A stretch of DNA of 59,815 bases from Helicobacter muridarum (GTDB lineage: Bacteria; Campylobacterota; Campylobacteria; Campylobacterales; Helicobacteraceae), in the NCBI RefSeq assembly GCF_000765805.2, contig NZ_JRPD02000011.1:1-59815 (forward strand), given 5' to 3'. How positions within the stretch are numbered: the first letter of the stretch is position 1; every line of letters starts with the position of its first letter. This document shows positions 30,323 to 38,444 of this stretch, piece after piece. Position numbers and translations under genes: made by a program. Below the pieces are notes generated by a model. The model was not told the origin of the DNA. It did not search any database and saw only the letters and a program-made list of their open reading frames with translations.

Positions 30323-31580
30323 ATCCTTCCTTGATAAGCCAATAAATAATATTTTGCTTAGAATCAATATTTGCATTGTTGTTTAATTTATAAGAATGTG
30401 GCAGTAAGCTTGAATATGCAAGCATAAAACCATTCATATTAAATATATCACAAGCCTCCATTAGAGCATCTTGACTAATCCTATTAAGACTATTTGATAT
30501 GAAATTAGGTGGTATAGCAAGAGTTGGCGCAATATAACCTAGAATACAGTCAATGCTAAAGTTATTTTTATAACGCATAGATTCCTTGAGCAATAAACTA
30601 CAAAAGCTAAACCCCCCCTCAATCACAATAAAACCAGAACTAGGAAGCTCATCTATGCTTCGCGCTATATGCACCTTTCTATCTGGGTTATCCATGATAT
30701 GAAAACTCTTTAAATCTTCTAGCTTTATGGTTTTACTAAGAATAAATATTTCAGGTAATTTAGAGCTATAAGGAACGGTGCCAAAGCGAGTATCAAGCAA
30801 TGGGTTATCAACTCGCAAAGTCTCGCCAGAAATAACGATGTAATCAGCCACACAGCGCATATTGTGAGTGAAGATTCTAGAATCCATGTTACTAATTGCA
30901 CCACCATGATATGTTCCATCTAGCCTATGGGCAACCTTAAACAATGTAAAACTAGATTTTTTTTGCCATGTTAGAAATGGATAAAGCAATTTTCTAGCCT
31001 CTGTCTCTAATACATGAGATATGATATTAATATTACCTAATGTCTTAAATCCTCCACTAGCATCAGGGGTTGGATCAGAACAAGCTACAATAATCTTATT
31101 TGGTTTCAACTCTGCTAGGAGATTTGCACAAGGTGGAGTTTTACCATAATGGTTACATGGCTCAAGTGTTACAAAAATATTACAATCATGAAATATTCCA
31201 CTAGAAAATAAAATCAGAAAATCATGAATGATTCTAGAATCCATCTCCAATTCAAAGCATTCAATAATAGAGTTAGCAAAACTATCTAAACTAGATTTAG
31301 AACATGATGGATAGCACTCTAGCAAATATTCCTTATTGGCTACAAAAGCTTGTGTGAGATTTTGTGCCTTATTTGAATCATGTCTAAAGAAGTATATCAA
31401 GGCCTCCTTGCAAGCTATTACCTCTGCATGTGGCATACCAGCCTTATAATGTGCACCAAGTGCCACTATTTCACCATTAGCAACAATTAAGGCGGCTACT
31501 GCTGGATTAGGAAGTGTTAATGTTTGAAATTGCCAAGCATAGCTAATGGCAATATTCATAAATATAGAATAAGAATCCAT
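30315..31580 (-). CDS. ribD: Riboflavin biosynthesis deaminase/reductase RibD
   Basis: Bifunctional enzyme: zinc deaminase then reductase for the pyrimidine intermediate of riboflavin. Zinc ligands are in PHAEV and EPCNHYGKTPPC. The reductase domain begins at VAHRLDGTYHGG. The start is the ATG at 31580, after GAGG, where the conserved MDSYSIFMNIAISYA begins; the frame is open 41 codons further upstream. Between the HAE and PCxxxGxTPPC motifs there are about 60 extra residues, so the deaminase domain is enlarged. A run of seven G encodes the EGG motif near the C-terminus. It ends inside the start of the methyltransferase gene. Confidence 0.92.
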   Translation of the reverse strand: MDSYSIFMNIAISYAWQFQTLTLPNPAVAALIVANGEIVALGAHYKAGMPHAEVIACKEALIYFFRHDSNKAQNLTQAFVANKEYLLECYPSCSKSSLDSFANSIIECFELEMDSRIIHDFLILFSSGIFHDCNIFVTLEPCNHYGKTPPCANLLAELKPNKIIVACSDPTPDASGGFKTLGNINIISHVLETEARKLLYPFLTWQKKSSFTLFKVAHRLDGTYHGGAISNMDSRIFTHNMRCVADYIVISGETLRVDNPLLDTRFGTVPYSSKLPEIFILSKTIKLEDLKSFHIMDNPDRKVHIARSIDELPSSGFIVIEGGFSFCSLLLKESMRYKNNFSIDCILGYIAPTLAIPPNFISNSLNRISQDALMEACDIFNMNGFMLAYSSLLPHSYKLNNNANIDSKQNIIYWLIKEGYA

Positions 31581-31748
31581 GAGTACCTCAATCAGCGTAA
31601 TAAAATGATAAATTGCGTATTGTAACCAAATTACTAGCTTTTTATTAAGAACACTCTCAAAGAATAGCGATATATAAATCCTAAGATTATTTGAATTATT
31701 CATAACATCTTATTTGCTATAATTTTTAGAAATGGTTGGTTTTTTCTG

Positions 31749-31754
31749 TATAAT
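31749..31754 (+). promoter_or_regulatory. -10 box for ABC ATPase gene
   Basis: TATAAT in gtataatatc, in the gap between divergent ribD and the ABC gene, 43 bases upstream of the ATG at 31797. Confidence 0.4.
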
Positions 31755-31796
31755 ATCTAGCAATCTCTAGTGGTTTTAAGGAATTTCATAATCTCA

Positions 31797-33773
31797 ATGA
31801 TCAAGATAGCAAGCATAAAACCAATTTTGCATTTTTATCAGGATGATAAATCTGGAACAAACACATTATATTGTGCCATGCAAACCCATAACACTAAAAA
31901 AAATTTGCTAGAAATTAGAAACTTAAATGTGTCATTTTTTAGGCATATTGATTCTAGAGGTAATAATGATAAAGAAATATTTGGATTAAAGAATTTATCT
32001 CTATCGCTTAATTATGGCGAAAGGATTGGAATAGCAGGAGAGAGTGGCAGCGGGAAGAGTTTATTAATGCGAGTTATTATGGGATTGGAGAATCAGATAT
32101 ATCTAGATGGAGGTAGCATATACTTTGATAATAAAGATATTTTTGCATTACAAGAATGGATACCTGCAAAATGCATATCAAACAAAAAAAATCTTAAAAT
32201 AGAGAAAAGTCATTTAAATACACAAGAACCACTAAATACAGAACAAGACTCTATAAATAAGCCAACTAACAACACTTCATTTAAAAGACGTAAAAAGTTT
32301 GTATTTGGCACAAGCAAGCCTATGCAAGCATTGCTTGGAAAGGATATATCATATATCCCACAAGATACATTAAGTGCGTTAAATCCCACATCTAAGGTAT
32401 TTAAACAAATAGAGGAAGTTTTGCTCCTACATAACAATATCTCACTTGATAGTGAGCAAAGCATAAACACAGCACACGAACATACAAAAAAAATGCGAAG
32501 AAGATACATCATAGCAACAGCAAAAAAACTAGATCTAGAACAAGAATTATTAGATAGATTTCCCCATGAGTTAAGCGGCGGTCAAAGACAACGCGTGATA
32601 ATATGTATGGCTATAATTGGAAAGCCAAAGCTTATTATATGCGATGAGCCAACAACTTCGCTGGATGCAAATCTAAGCTTACAAACGATAAAACTATTAA
32701 AGTCAATATCTGAACAAAATAACATAGCTATGCTATTTGTTACACATGATTTAGGATTGCTTACTCATTTCTGCAATAAGATAATGATTATGAAGAATGG
32801 AGAAATTATTGAGACAATCAGCAACATCACAGGCGATATGACAAGACTAGGCAAAACTCATAGCTTTGCTCATAGCTATACAAAAGATCTATTTGAAGCA
32901 AATTTTCTTGCGCCAAAATTTTTATTAAAATCAAATACAAATTCCAGCCAAAAACAAAATAAAAATACAGCCAATAGTATGCCTCTAAACGCAATCACAG
33001 ATGTCATGAGATTAGAAAATTTTAGCGTTGGAATTTATAAAAGTAAACTATTTAGCAGAAATTTCAAAGCAATAACAAAAAACATATCATTGACATTAAA
33101 AGCAGGTAAAACACTAGGTATTATAGGTCAAAGTGGCAGCGGAAAAAGCACATTAGCACAAGGCATATTGCATCTTATGCACACACAAGGCAGAGACATT
33201 TATTTCGGCAGACAACTATCATATAATGGAAAGTTTAGCAAGCAAGATATTAAGGATTTTAGAAATACAGTTCAAATTGTATTTCAAGATTCCACAAGTG
33301 CGCTTAATCCTAGATTTCGCATTCAAGAGCTAGTTAGTGAGGGATTAACACTACGCAAGGCTTCAAAAAATGAAATTAAAAACAACATTGAAGAAATTTT
33401 TTCATTTTTGCAGCTTGATATAAGTTTATTATCACGTTATCCAAGGGAGCTAAGTGGCGGACAGAGGCAACGTGTGGCCATTGCTAGAGCAATGGTGTTA
33501 AAACCTAAAATCCTAATACTAGATGAGCCAACAAGTGCTCTAGATAAATTCGTGCAAAAAAAGACCTTAAACCTACTGCAAGACATGCAAAACTCATTTA
33601 ATCTAAGCTACATATTCATTACTCATGATTTAGATGTATTGGCACATATATGCGATGATGTTTTGGTGCTTTATAATGGGGAAATTGTAGAAGCTTGTAA
33701 CATATATACACTATTGAATAATCCAAAACACAACCATACAAAACAACTAGTAGCAACCTATCAGGGTTATTAA
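31797..33773 (+). CDS. Fused double ABC ATPase of the dipeptide/oligopeptide type (DppD-DppF)
   Basis: Two full nucleotide-binding domains in one chain, each normally a separate protein in peptide/nickel importers. Domain 1: Walker A GESGSGKS, signature LSGGQRQRV, Walker B IICDEPTTSLD. Domain 2: Walker A GQSGSGKS, signature LSGGQRQRV, Walker B ILDEPTSALD. Both look active. A polar insertion of about 40 residues lies between Walker A and the Q-loop of domain 1, and another in the linker. Start uncertain: GTG 31770, ATG 31797 or ATG 31878 are in frame and none has a good ribosome site. No permease or binding-protein gene is nearby, so it must serve a distant transporter. Confidence 0.88.
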   Translation: MIKIASIKPILHFYQDDKSGTNTLYCAMQTHNTKKNLLEIRNLNVSFFRHIDSRGNNDKEIFGLKNLSLSLNYGERIGIAGESGSGKSLLMRVIMGLENQIYLDGGSIYFDNKDIFALQEWIPAKCISNKKNLKIEKSHLNTQEPLNTEQDSINKPTNNTSFKRRKKFVFGTSKPMQALLGKDISYIPQDTLSALNPTSKVFKQIEEVLLLHNNISLDSEQSINTAHEHTKKMRRRYIIATAKKLDLEQELLDRFPHELSGGQRQRVIICMAIIGKPKLIICDEPTTSLDANLSLQTIKLLKSISEQNNIAMLFVTHDLGLLTHFCNKIMIMKNGEIIETISNITGDMTRLGKTHSFAHSYTKDLFEANFLAPKFLLKSNTNSSQKQNKNTANSMPLNAITDVMRLENFSVGIYKSKLFSRNFKAITKNISLTLKAGKTLGIIGQSGSGKSTLAQGILHLMHTQGRDIYFGRQLSYNGKFSKQDIKDFRNTVQIVFQDSTSALNPRFRIQELVSEGLTLRKASKNEIKNNIEEIFSFLQLDISLLSRYPRELSGGQRQRVAIARAMVLKPKILILDEPTSALDKFVQKKTLNLLQDMQNSFNLSYIFITHDLDVLAHICDDVLVLYNGEIVEACNIYTLLNNPKHNHTKQLVATYQGY

Positions 33774-33795
33774 TCTTAGCAAGGAGGTATAATTA

Positions 33796-34323
33796 ATGAA
33801 AAAGAATGTAGCGTTATTTATTGATTGTGATAGAATTGAAGTAGCTTTCATGAGCGTAATATTTGACTACTTTCGCAACAAAGAATATAATGTTTGTGTA
33901 AAGAGGGCATATGTAACAAAGGACACATTAAACTTTTGGTATGATAGATTAGAAAAACAACACTTCAAAGTGGTGCTAGGTAGCTCTCAATCAAATAGTG
34001 ATTTAAAATTTGCCTTAGACATAGCCAAGGCAATAAATACAGGCAAATATGATAGTATAGCAATAGCTTCAAATTATCGTGAGTTTTCAGTCCTAGCAGG
34101 CGAAATACAATCCATGGGACTAGAATCAATTTGCTTTTATCAATATTCTAAAGGTAATGAAGCTTTGCTAAAAAGAGCCTATCATACGGTATACAACCTT
34201 GAGCCAAATAGAGAAGAAGATGGCGAACTTGTAGAAGACTTTGATGACGTGTTGGCTGCATTAGAATCTGCTATTGAAGGACTGGATTCTAGCGTGCTTG
34301 GAAAAAGACTATCAGATAGCTAA
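33796..34323 (+). CDS. NYN-domain (PIN-like, LabA/DUF88) protein
   Basis: 175 aa. Begins with NVALFIDCDRIE, the first acidic strand of the NYN RNase fold, and continues with SDLKFALDIAKAI (D-x6-D type). IAIASNYREFSVLAGEI follows, where active relatives usually read SGDSDF. The acidic pair of that motif is therefore lost, leaving only a Glu. RNase activity is uncertain. A strong AAGGAGG site precedes the ATG. The C-terminal 45 residues are acidic. It lies 22 bases after the ABC ATPase gene and may share its transcript. Confidence 0.72.
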   Translation: MKKNVALFIDCDRIEVAFMSVIFDYFRNKEYNVCVKRAYVTKDTLNFWYDRLEKQHFKVVLGSSQSNSDLKFALDIAKAINTGKYDSIAIASNYREFSVLAGEIQSMGLESICFYQYSKGNEALLKRAYHTVYNLEPNREEDGELVEDFDDVLAALESAIEGLDSSVLGKRLSDS

Positions 34324-34442
34324 TTCGTTCAAACCTAAATAAATAAACAAAACTAGGCAAATCGAGCAATATCGCGCATATTAAGGAAACAAGAAAATTA
34401 AGCTTCATAAAACATTAACTCATATATTATTAAGGAGCAAAT

Positions 34443-34868
34443 ATGACAGAACCAATAAGAATTTTATTTGGAGTAAGCGACACAGAGGAATGTAAAAAGG
34501 CGATACCAACGATTATAAAGCTTTTTGCAAAACGTAGTGAAATTGAGCTAACATTACTACATGTCATACCAGAGACAATAGTGCTAGCAGAAAGCGGTAT
34601 TGTAGATTATGCGTCCTTAGAGCATTTACAGCAAGAAGAATCAAATGAGATTCTAAAAGAATTCGCAAAAATATTCAATCAAGAAGGTATAGCATGCAAG
34701 AAAATATTGCGTAATGGGAATCCAATTGATGTGGTGCTTGAGATTGCAAACGACTTTGACTTATTAGTTATTGGTGCTAGTGAATCATCTTTGTTGCGCA
34801 GAATATTCAATTCTCATCAAAATAGCTTCATAAATTCTTCTCCAATTCCAGTTTTGGTTGCAAAATAA
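34443..34868 (+). CDS. Universal stress protein (UspA family)
   Basis: 141 aa, one Usp domain. The first strand RILFGVSDTEECKKAI and the LLVIGASES segment followed by SSPIPVLVAK are typical. The second Gly of the ATP-binding GxxG-x9-G pattern is absent, which fits the non-ATP-binding UspA type. AAGGAGCAAAT precedes the ATG. The SDR gene starts 12 bases downstream, so the two are co-transcribed. Confidence 0.87.
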   Translation: MTEPIRILFGVSDTEECKKAIPTIIKLFAKRSEIELTLLHVIPETIVLAESGIVDYASLEHLQQEESNEILKEFAKIFNQEGIACKKILRNGNPIDVVLEIANDFDLLVIGASESSLLRRIFNSHQNSFINSSPIPVLVAK

Positions 34869-34880
34869 CAAGGAAGTTAG

Positions 34881-35657
34881 ATGAATATACTAATCACTGG
34901 AGCTAGCTCTGGCTTTGGAATGGAACTAGCATTTAAATATGCAAATGAGTTAAATAATGTAACTCTATATCTAATAGCAAGGCGCAAGGAAAAATTAGAG
35001 GCAGTTCAAGAGCACATAAATGAAATTTCTACTAAAAATAAAAAGAATATACAAGTATACTTGGGAATTGGTGATGTGTGCGATAAAGATTTTGTAAGAA
35101 GCTTTGCTAACTCTCTATATATTGACATTCTAGTTAATAACGCTGGCTTAGCTAGGGGTATTGATAGCACAGATAAGATTCCATTTCAAGATTGGGAAGA
35201 AATGATTGCAGTAAATATAACCGCTCTAAGCTTTTTAACGCATATCATCCTACCCAACATGCTAAAACAAGGCAGAGGACATATTGTTAATATAGGCTCA
35301 ATAGCTGGCACATACCCATATTATGGCTCAAGTGTATATGGTGCTAGCAAAGCTTTTGTAAAGCAATTTAGTCGCAATCTACGAGCAGAGTTATATGATA
35401 AAAATATACGGGTAACTAATATTGAACCAGGACTTTGTAATGGCAGTGATTTTTCACTTACAAGATTCCATGGAGACAAACAAAAGGCAGATCTGGTCTA
35501 TGAAAATACAATACCATTAAATGCTAAAGACATAGCGGAGGCTATATTCTGGGCTACAAGTCAGCCCCAACATGTAAATATTAATCACATAGAACTTATG
35601 CCAACAACACAAGCAAGCGCAGGCTTAGTGGTGCATAAGAAAAACAAAAAATCATGA
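34881..35657 (+). CDS. Short-chain dehydrogenase/reductase (YdfG-like)
   Basis: Classical SDR, 258 aa. NADP-binding TGASSGFGMELA (about 6-17) with basic residues ARRKEK after strand 2. NNAGLARG near 87, catalytic Ser in VNIGSIAGTYP, and YGASKAF (Tyr-x3-Lys). The YPYYGSSVYGASKAFV region and ATSQPQHVNINHIELMPT tail resemble YdfG-type 3-hydroxy acid dehydrogenases. The substrate is not certain. Confidence 0.85.
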   Translation: MNILITGASSGFGMELAFKYANELNNVTLYLIARRKEKLEAVQEHINEISTKNKKNIQVYLGIGDVCDKDFVRSFANSLYIDILVNNAGLARGIDSTDKIPFQDWEEMIAVNITALSFLTHIILPNMLKQGRGHIVNIGSIAGTYPYYGSSVYGASKAFVKQFSRNLRAELYDKNIRVTNIEPGLCNGSDFSLTRFHGDKQKADLVYENTIPLNAKDIAEAIFWATSQPQHVNINHIELMPTTQASAGLVVHKKNKKS

Positions 35658-35724
35658 TTACATAAGCCAAAACATTAAACAAATTCCAATTTCACAACTC
35701 AAATCTAATAAAAAGCGGTGAGTA

Positions 35725-36666
35725 ATGCTAAACAAAATATTAATATCATTTATCATATCTAGCCTCGCTATATTTGGGCTAGCCGATTCTATAATTAACA
35801 TTTCTATTGCAAACAATATAGAATCAAATACCACAACAAAAACACGAAAAAATGAAGATAGTAAACAAATAAAGCAAAATACAAAAGATGAACAAAAAGA
35901 CATAGACAAAGAACATATAATCATCGTAGAAAATGGCAAAACAGCAATTATTACAACAGAAGAAAAAAATCCGAAACCTCTTAAAATAGGCTCTAAAAAT
36001 ATAGAATGGCTAACGCATCCAAAAGACAAAACAAAACATATAGCAATCATTCCAATTCACTACTATGAGAAAAAACAAGACTTTTCTCTACATATAAACG
36101 AAGGGCAAATCTTAAGAGTGAAATATGCTAACTATAAAAAAGAAAATATAAAAGTATCAGACAAAAATAAAGTAACGCCAAATCAAAATAGCAAGGAACG
36201 TATAGAAAAAGAGAGACAAGAAGCAATAGCTATATATAAGGTCAAAACAAAGACACGCTATTGGAATCTGCCTTTTGTTTATCCTATAGAAAGCAAGATA
36301 ACAAGCCCATTTGGTTCTGCTAGAGTATTTAATGGCGAAGTGAAAAGTTATCATGGTGGAACAGATTTTCGTGCTAGCATTGGTAGAGATATTAAAGCCA
36401 TTAACGATGGAGTAGTAGTCATTGCTAAAGATAGATTCCTAGCAGGAAAGTCTGTAGTAATAGATCATGGTGAAGGGATATATAGTCAATATTACCATTG
36501 TAGTGATATAAATGTAAAAGTAGGAGATAAGGTTAAAAAATCCCAAGTCATTGCATTAAGCGGTGATACAGGTAGAGTAAGTGCACCACATTTACACTTT
36601 GGAATCATGATAAACTCCATACAAATAGACCCATTACACTTTATTGAGAGTATGAATGCCCTATAA
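35725..36666 (+). CDS. M23 family peptidoglycan metallopeptidase
   Basis: Periplasmic endopeptidase of the LytM type. Signal peptide (about 1-20), a Lys/Asn/Glu-rich linker (30-70), then the zinc site HGGTDF and APHLHFG. Intermediate pattern SKITSPFGSARVFNGE and GEGIYSQYYH. Length 313. Campylobacterote relatives cut peptide cross-links and help set cell curvature or helical shape. Which of the several paralogues this is cannot be decided here. Confidence 0.88.
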   Translation: MLNKILISFIISSLAIFGLADSIINISIANNIESNTTTKTRKNEDSKQIKQNTKDEQKDIDKEHIIIVENGKTAIITTEEKNPKPLKIGSKNIEWLTHPKDKTKHIAIIPIHYYEKKQDFSLHINEGQILRVKYANYKKENIKVSDKNKVTPNQNSKERIEKERQEAIAIYKVKTKTRYWNLPFVYPIESKITSPFGSARVFNGEVKSYHGGTDFRASIGRDIKAINDGVVVIAKDRFLAGKSVVIDHGEGIYSQYYHCSDINVKVGDKVKKSQVIALSGDTGRVSAPHLHFGIMINSIQIDPLHFIESMNAL

Positions 36667-36820
36667 TATATAACCTATAATTTTTAAATGTTTGTCTAAA
36701 TAAAACTATAATAAAGGTGCAAATATACATAATGTAAATACAAAGCTAAGTGGTGGAATAAAATTAAACAAAATGACATGGCGAGAATAAAAACACAAAA
36801 TAAACTAAAGGAGGATTTTC

Positions 36821-38092
36821 ATGCAAAATAGCTTCCTAAACAGAGCCTTTAATGTGCACAGTAATGAGATAAAACTAATTATTACAGCATTTTTATTTAT
36901 GTTTTTAATCTTTACTTCATATTCATTGTTACGTCCCTTAAGAGATAGTATGGGATTAACAGGAGGCACAAGAGATTTGAAATGGCTCTTTGCATCTACA
37001 TTTATTGCTACTCTAATTGGCTCACTACTTGCTATGTGGATTAGCTCAATATGCAAACGCAAACATTATATCAATGTCATTTTTGGATTCTTTATAGTGA
37101 ATCTCATTATATTTTATATTTGTTTCATAATTTTCCATCATGATAGTGATGGCTTTGTTTGGTTAGCCCGCACATTTTTTGTATGGACATCGCTTTTTAT
37201 TATGTTTATCTTAAGCACAGCATGGAGTTTGATGAGCGATATTTTTAGCAGAGAGCAAAGTCAAAGGCTATTTGGCATAGTTGCCGCTGGAGTTAGTCTA
37301 GGAGGAGTTAGTGGCTCTGTCATCGTAAGTTTGCTCGTTAAAGAAATTGGCATAGATTCTTTGGTTCTGTGTTCAGCCCTGCTTTTATTCATTGCATCAA
37401 TATTAAAAAATATTTTACTTAATCAAATAAAAAGTAAAGATGGATTCTCAGATAGATTTGATAAGCCATTAAGTGCTAAGAATCCTTTTATAGGTTTTAA
37501 AATTCTATTGTCTTCTAAGTATTTATTGATGTTTGCACTTTTTATCATACTGCTTTCCTCTACAACAACATTTCTTTATCTTGAACAAGCCCGTATTGTA
37601 GAGCTAAATTTTCATTCTAAGGAGGAGCGTACTGTAGCATTTGCCAATATAAACCTAGTTGTGCAAATCTTATCACTAATAGGACAACTTTTCCTTACAG
37701 GAGCGGTTGCAAAAAGACTAGGAATACAATTCTTATTATGCTTTATACCATTCTTATTATCGGCATGCTTTGTTGTGCTATGCTTTACTCACCCTGCATT
37801 CTTACCATTTGTAATTGTACTTGCATTGCGAAATGTCGGAGAATATACACTTATTAAGCCTGCTAGAGAAATGCTATTTGTGCCATTAGATGGAGATTCT
37901 AAATATAAAGTCAAGAATTTTTTAGATACAGTGGTGTATAGAGGTGGGGACGCATTTAGTGCTCAGATTGAGAGTTTGGTAGCAAATCAAGGAATACAAG
38001 TAGCATTATTAAGTGGAGCAAGTTGCGCCTTTCTATGGGGATTATGCGGATTATTGCTTGGCAGAAAATATAAAAATAAGCAATTTAACTAA
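36821..38092 (+). CDS. NTT (Npt1/Npt2, TLC)-family nucleotide transporter-like protein
   Basis: 423 aa with about 11-12 membrane helices. N-terminal SYSLLRPLRDSMGL and the central SREQSQRLFGIVAAGVSLGG match the ATP/ADP translocase superfamily. So does the C-terminal TLIKPAREMLFVPLDGDSKY segment, a well-known family block. FLDTVVYRGGDAF follows. Classical members exchange host ATP for ADP in obligate intracellular bacteria. Members in free-living bacteria are less understood. AAAGGAGG precedes the ATG. It stands alone; transport of a nucleotide or related cofactor is inference. Confidence 0.82.
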   Translation: MQNSFLNRAFNVHSNEIKLIITAFLFMFLIFTSYSLLRPLRDSMGLTGGTRDLKWLFASTFIATLIGSLLAMWISSICKRKHYINVIFGFFIVNLIIFYICFIIFHHDSDGFVWLARTFFVWTSLFIMFILSTAWSLMSDIFSREQSQRLFGIVAAGVSLGGVSGSVIVSLLVKEIGIDSLVLCSALLLFIASILKNILLNQIKSKDGFSDRFDKPLSAKNPFIGFKILLSSKYLLMFALFIILLSSTTTFLYLEQARIVELNFHSKEERTVAFANINLVVQILSLIGQLFLTGAVAKRLGIQFLLCFIPFLLSACFVVLCFTHPAFLPFVIVLALRNVGEYTLIKPAREMLFVPLDGDSKYKVKNFLDTVVYRGGDAFSAQIESLVANQGIQVALLSGASCAFLWGLCGLLLGRKYKNKQFN

Positions 38093-38444
38093 CACATGTA
38101 AATATAAAAATTTATTGTTATTTTATTAATTGATGAAATAAATAATCTTATATTAATTCCTAGCATTGAATAATATATACCCCCTAATAATTTTATATTC
38201 TTAATAATACAAATTTAGTCTGCATATATTCCAATGATTATAATATTATATGTCTTATTAGAATTTATATAAAAATAAATAATATAACAGATGTTCCAAT
38301 AGAAATACTCCACATAAGAAAAGTGGCATATCGGAATAATAACTATGAAATATTTAGACCCATCTAGTCTATTATAATATTTTACAGTTACAACAACCAT
38401 TAAAGTGTAAAATTTATCATTATTTTATAACAGTAGTCTAAATT
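38093..38444. other. AT-rich region between converging transporter and autotransporter genes
   Basis: About 350 bases, very AT-rich. A 61-codon minus-strand frame (38215-38400) has no supporting signal. No GC-rich terminator stem was seen. Confidence 0.45.

Noticed and set aside
30612..30618. Run of seven G on the coding strand in ribD as a phase-variation switch
   Set aside because: It encodes the conserved EGG motif of the reductase domain in an essential-type enzyme, so it is better explained by codon choice.
31896..31903. A8 tract near the start of the ABC ATPase gene as a slippage switch
   Set aside because: A8 runs are common in this AT-rich window and occur several times in the same gene; nothing singles this one out.
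38215..38400. 61-codon minus-strand frame before the autotransporter end
   Set aside because: Tyr/Ile/Asn-rich translation of AT-rich spacer; no signal for translation.
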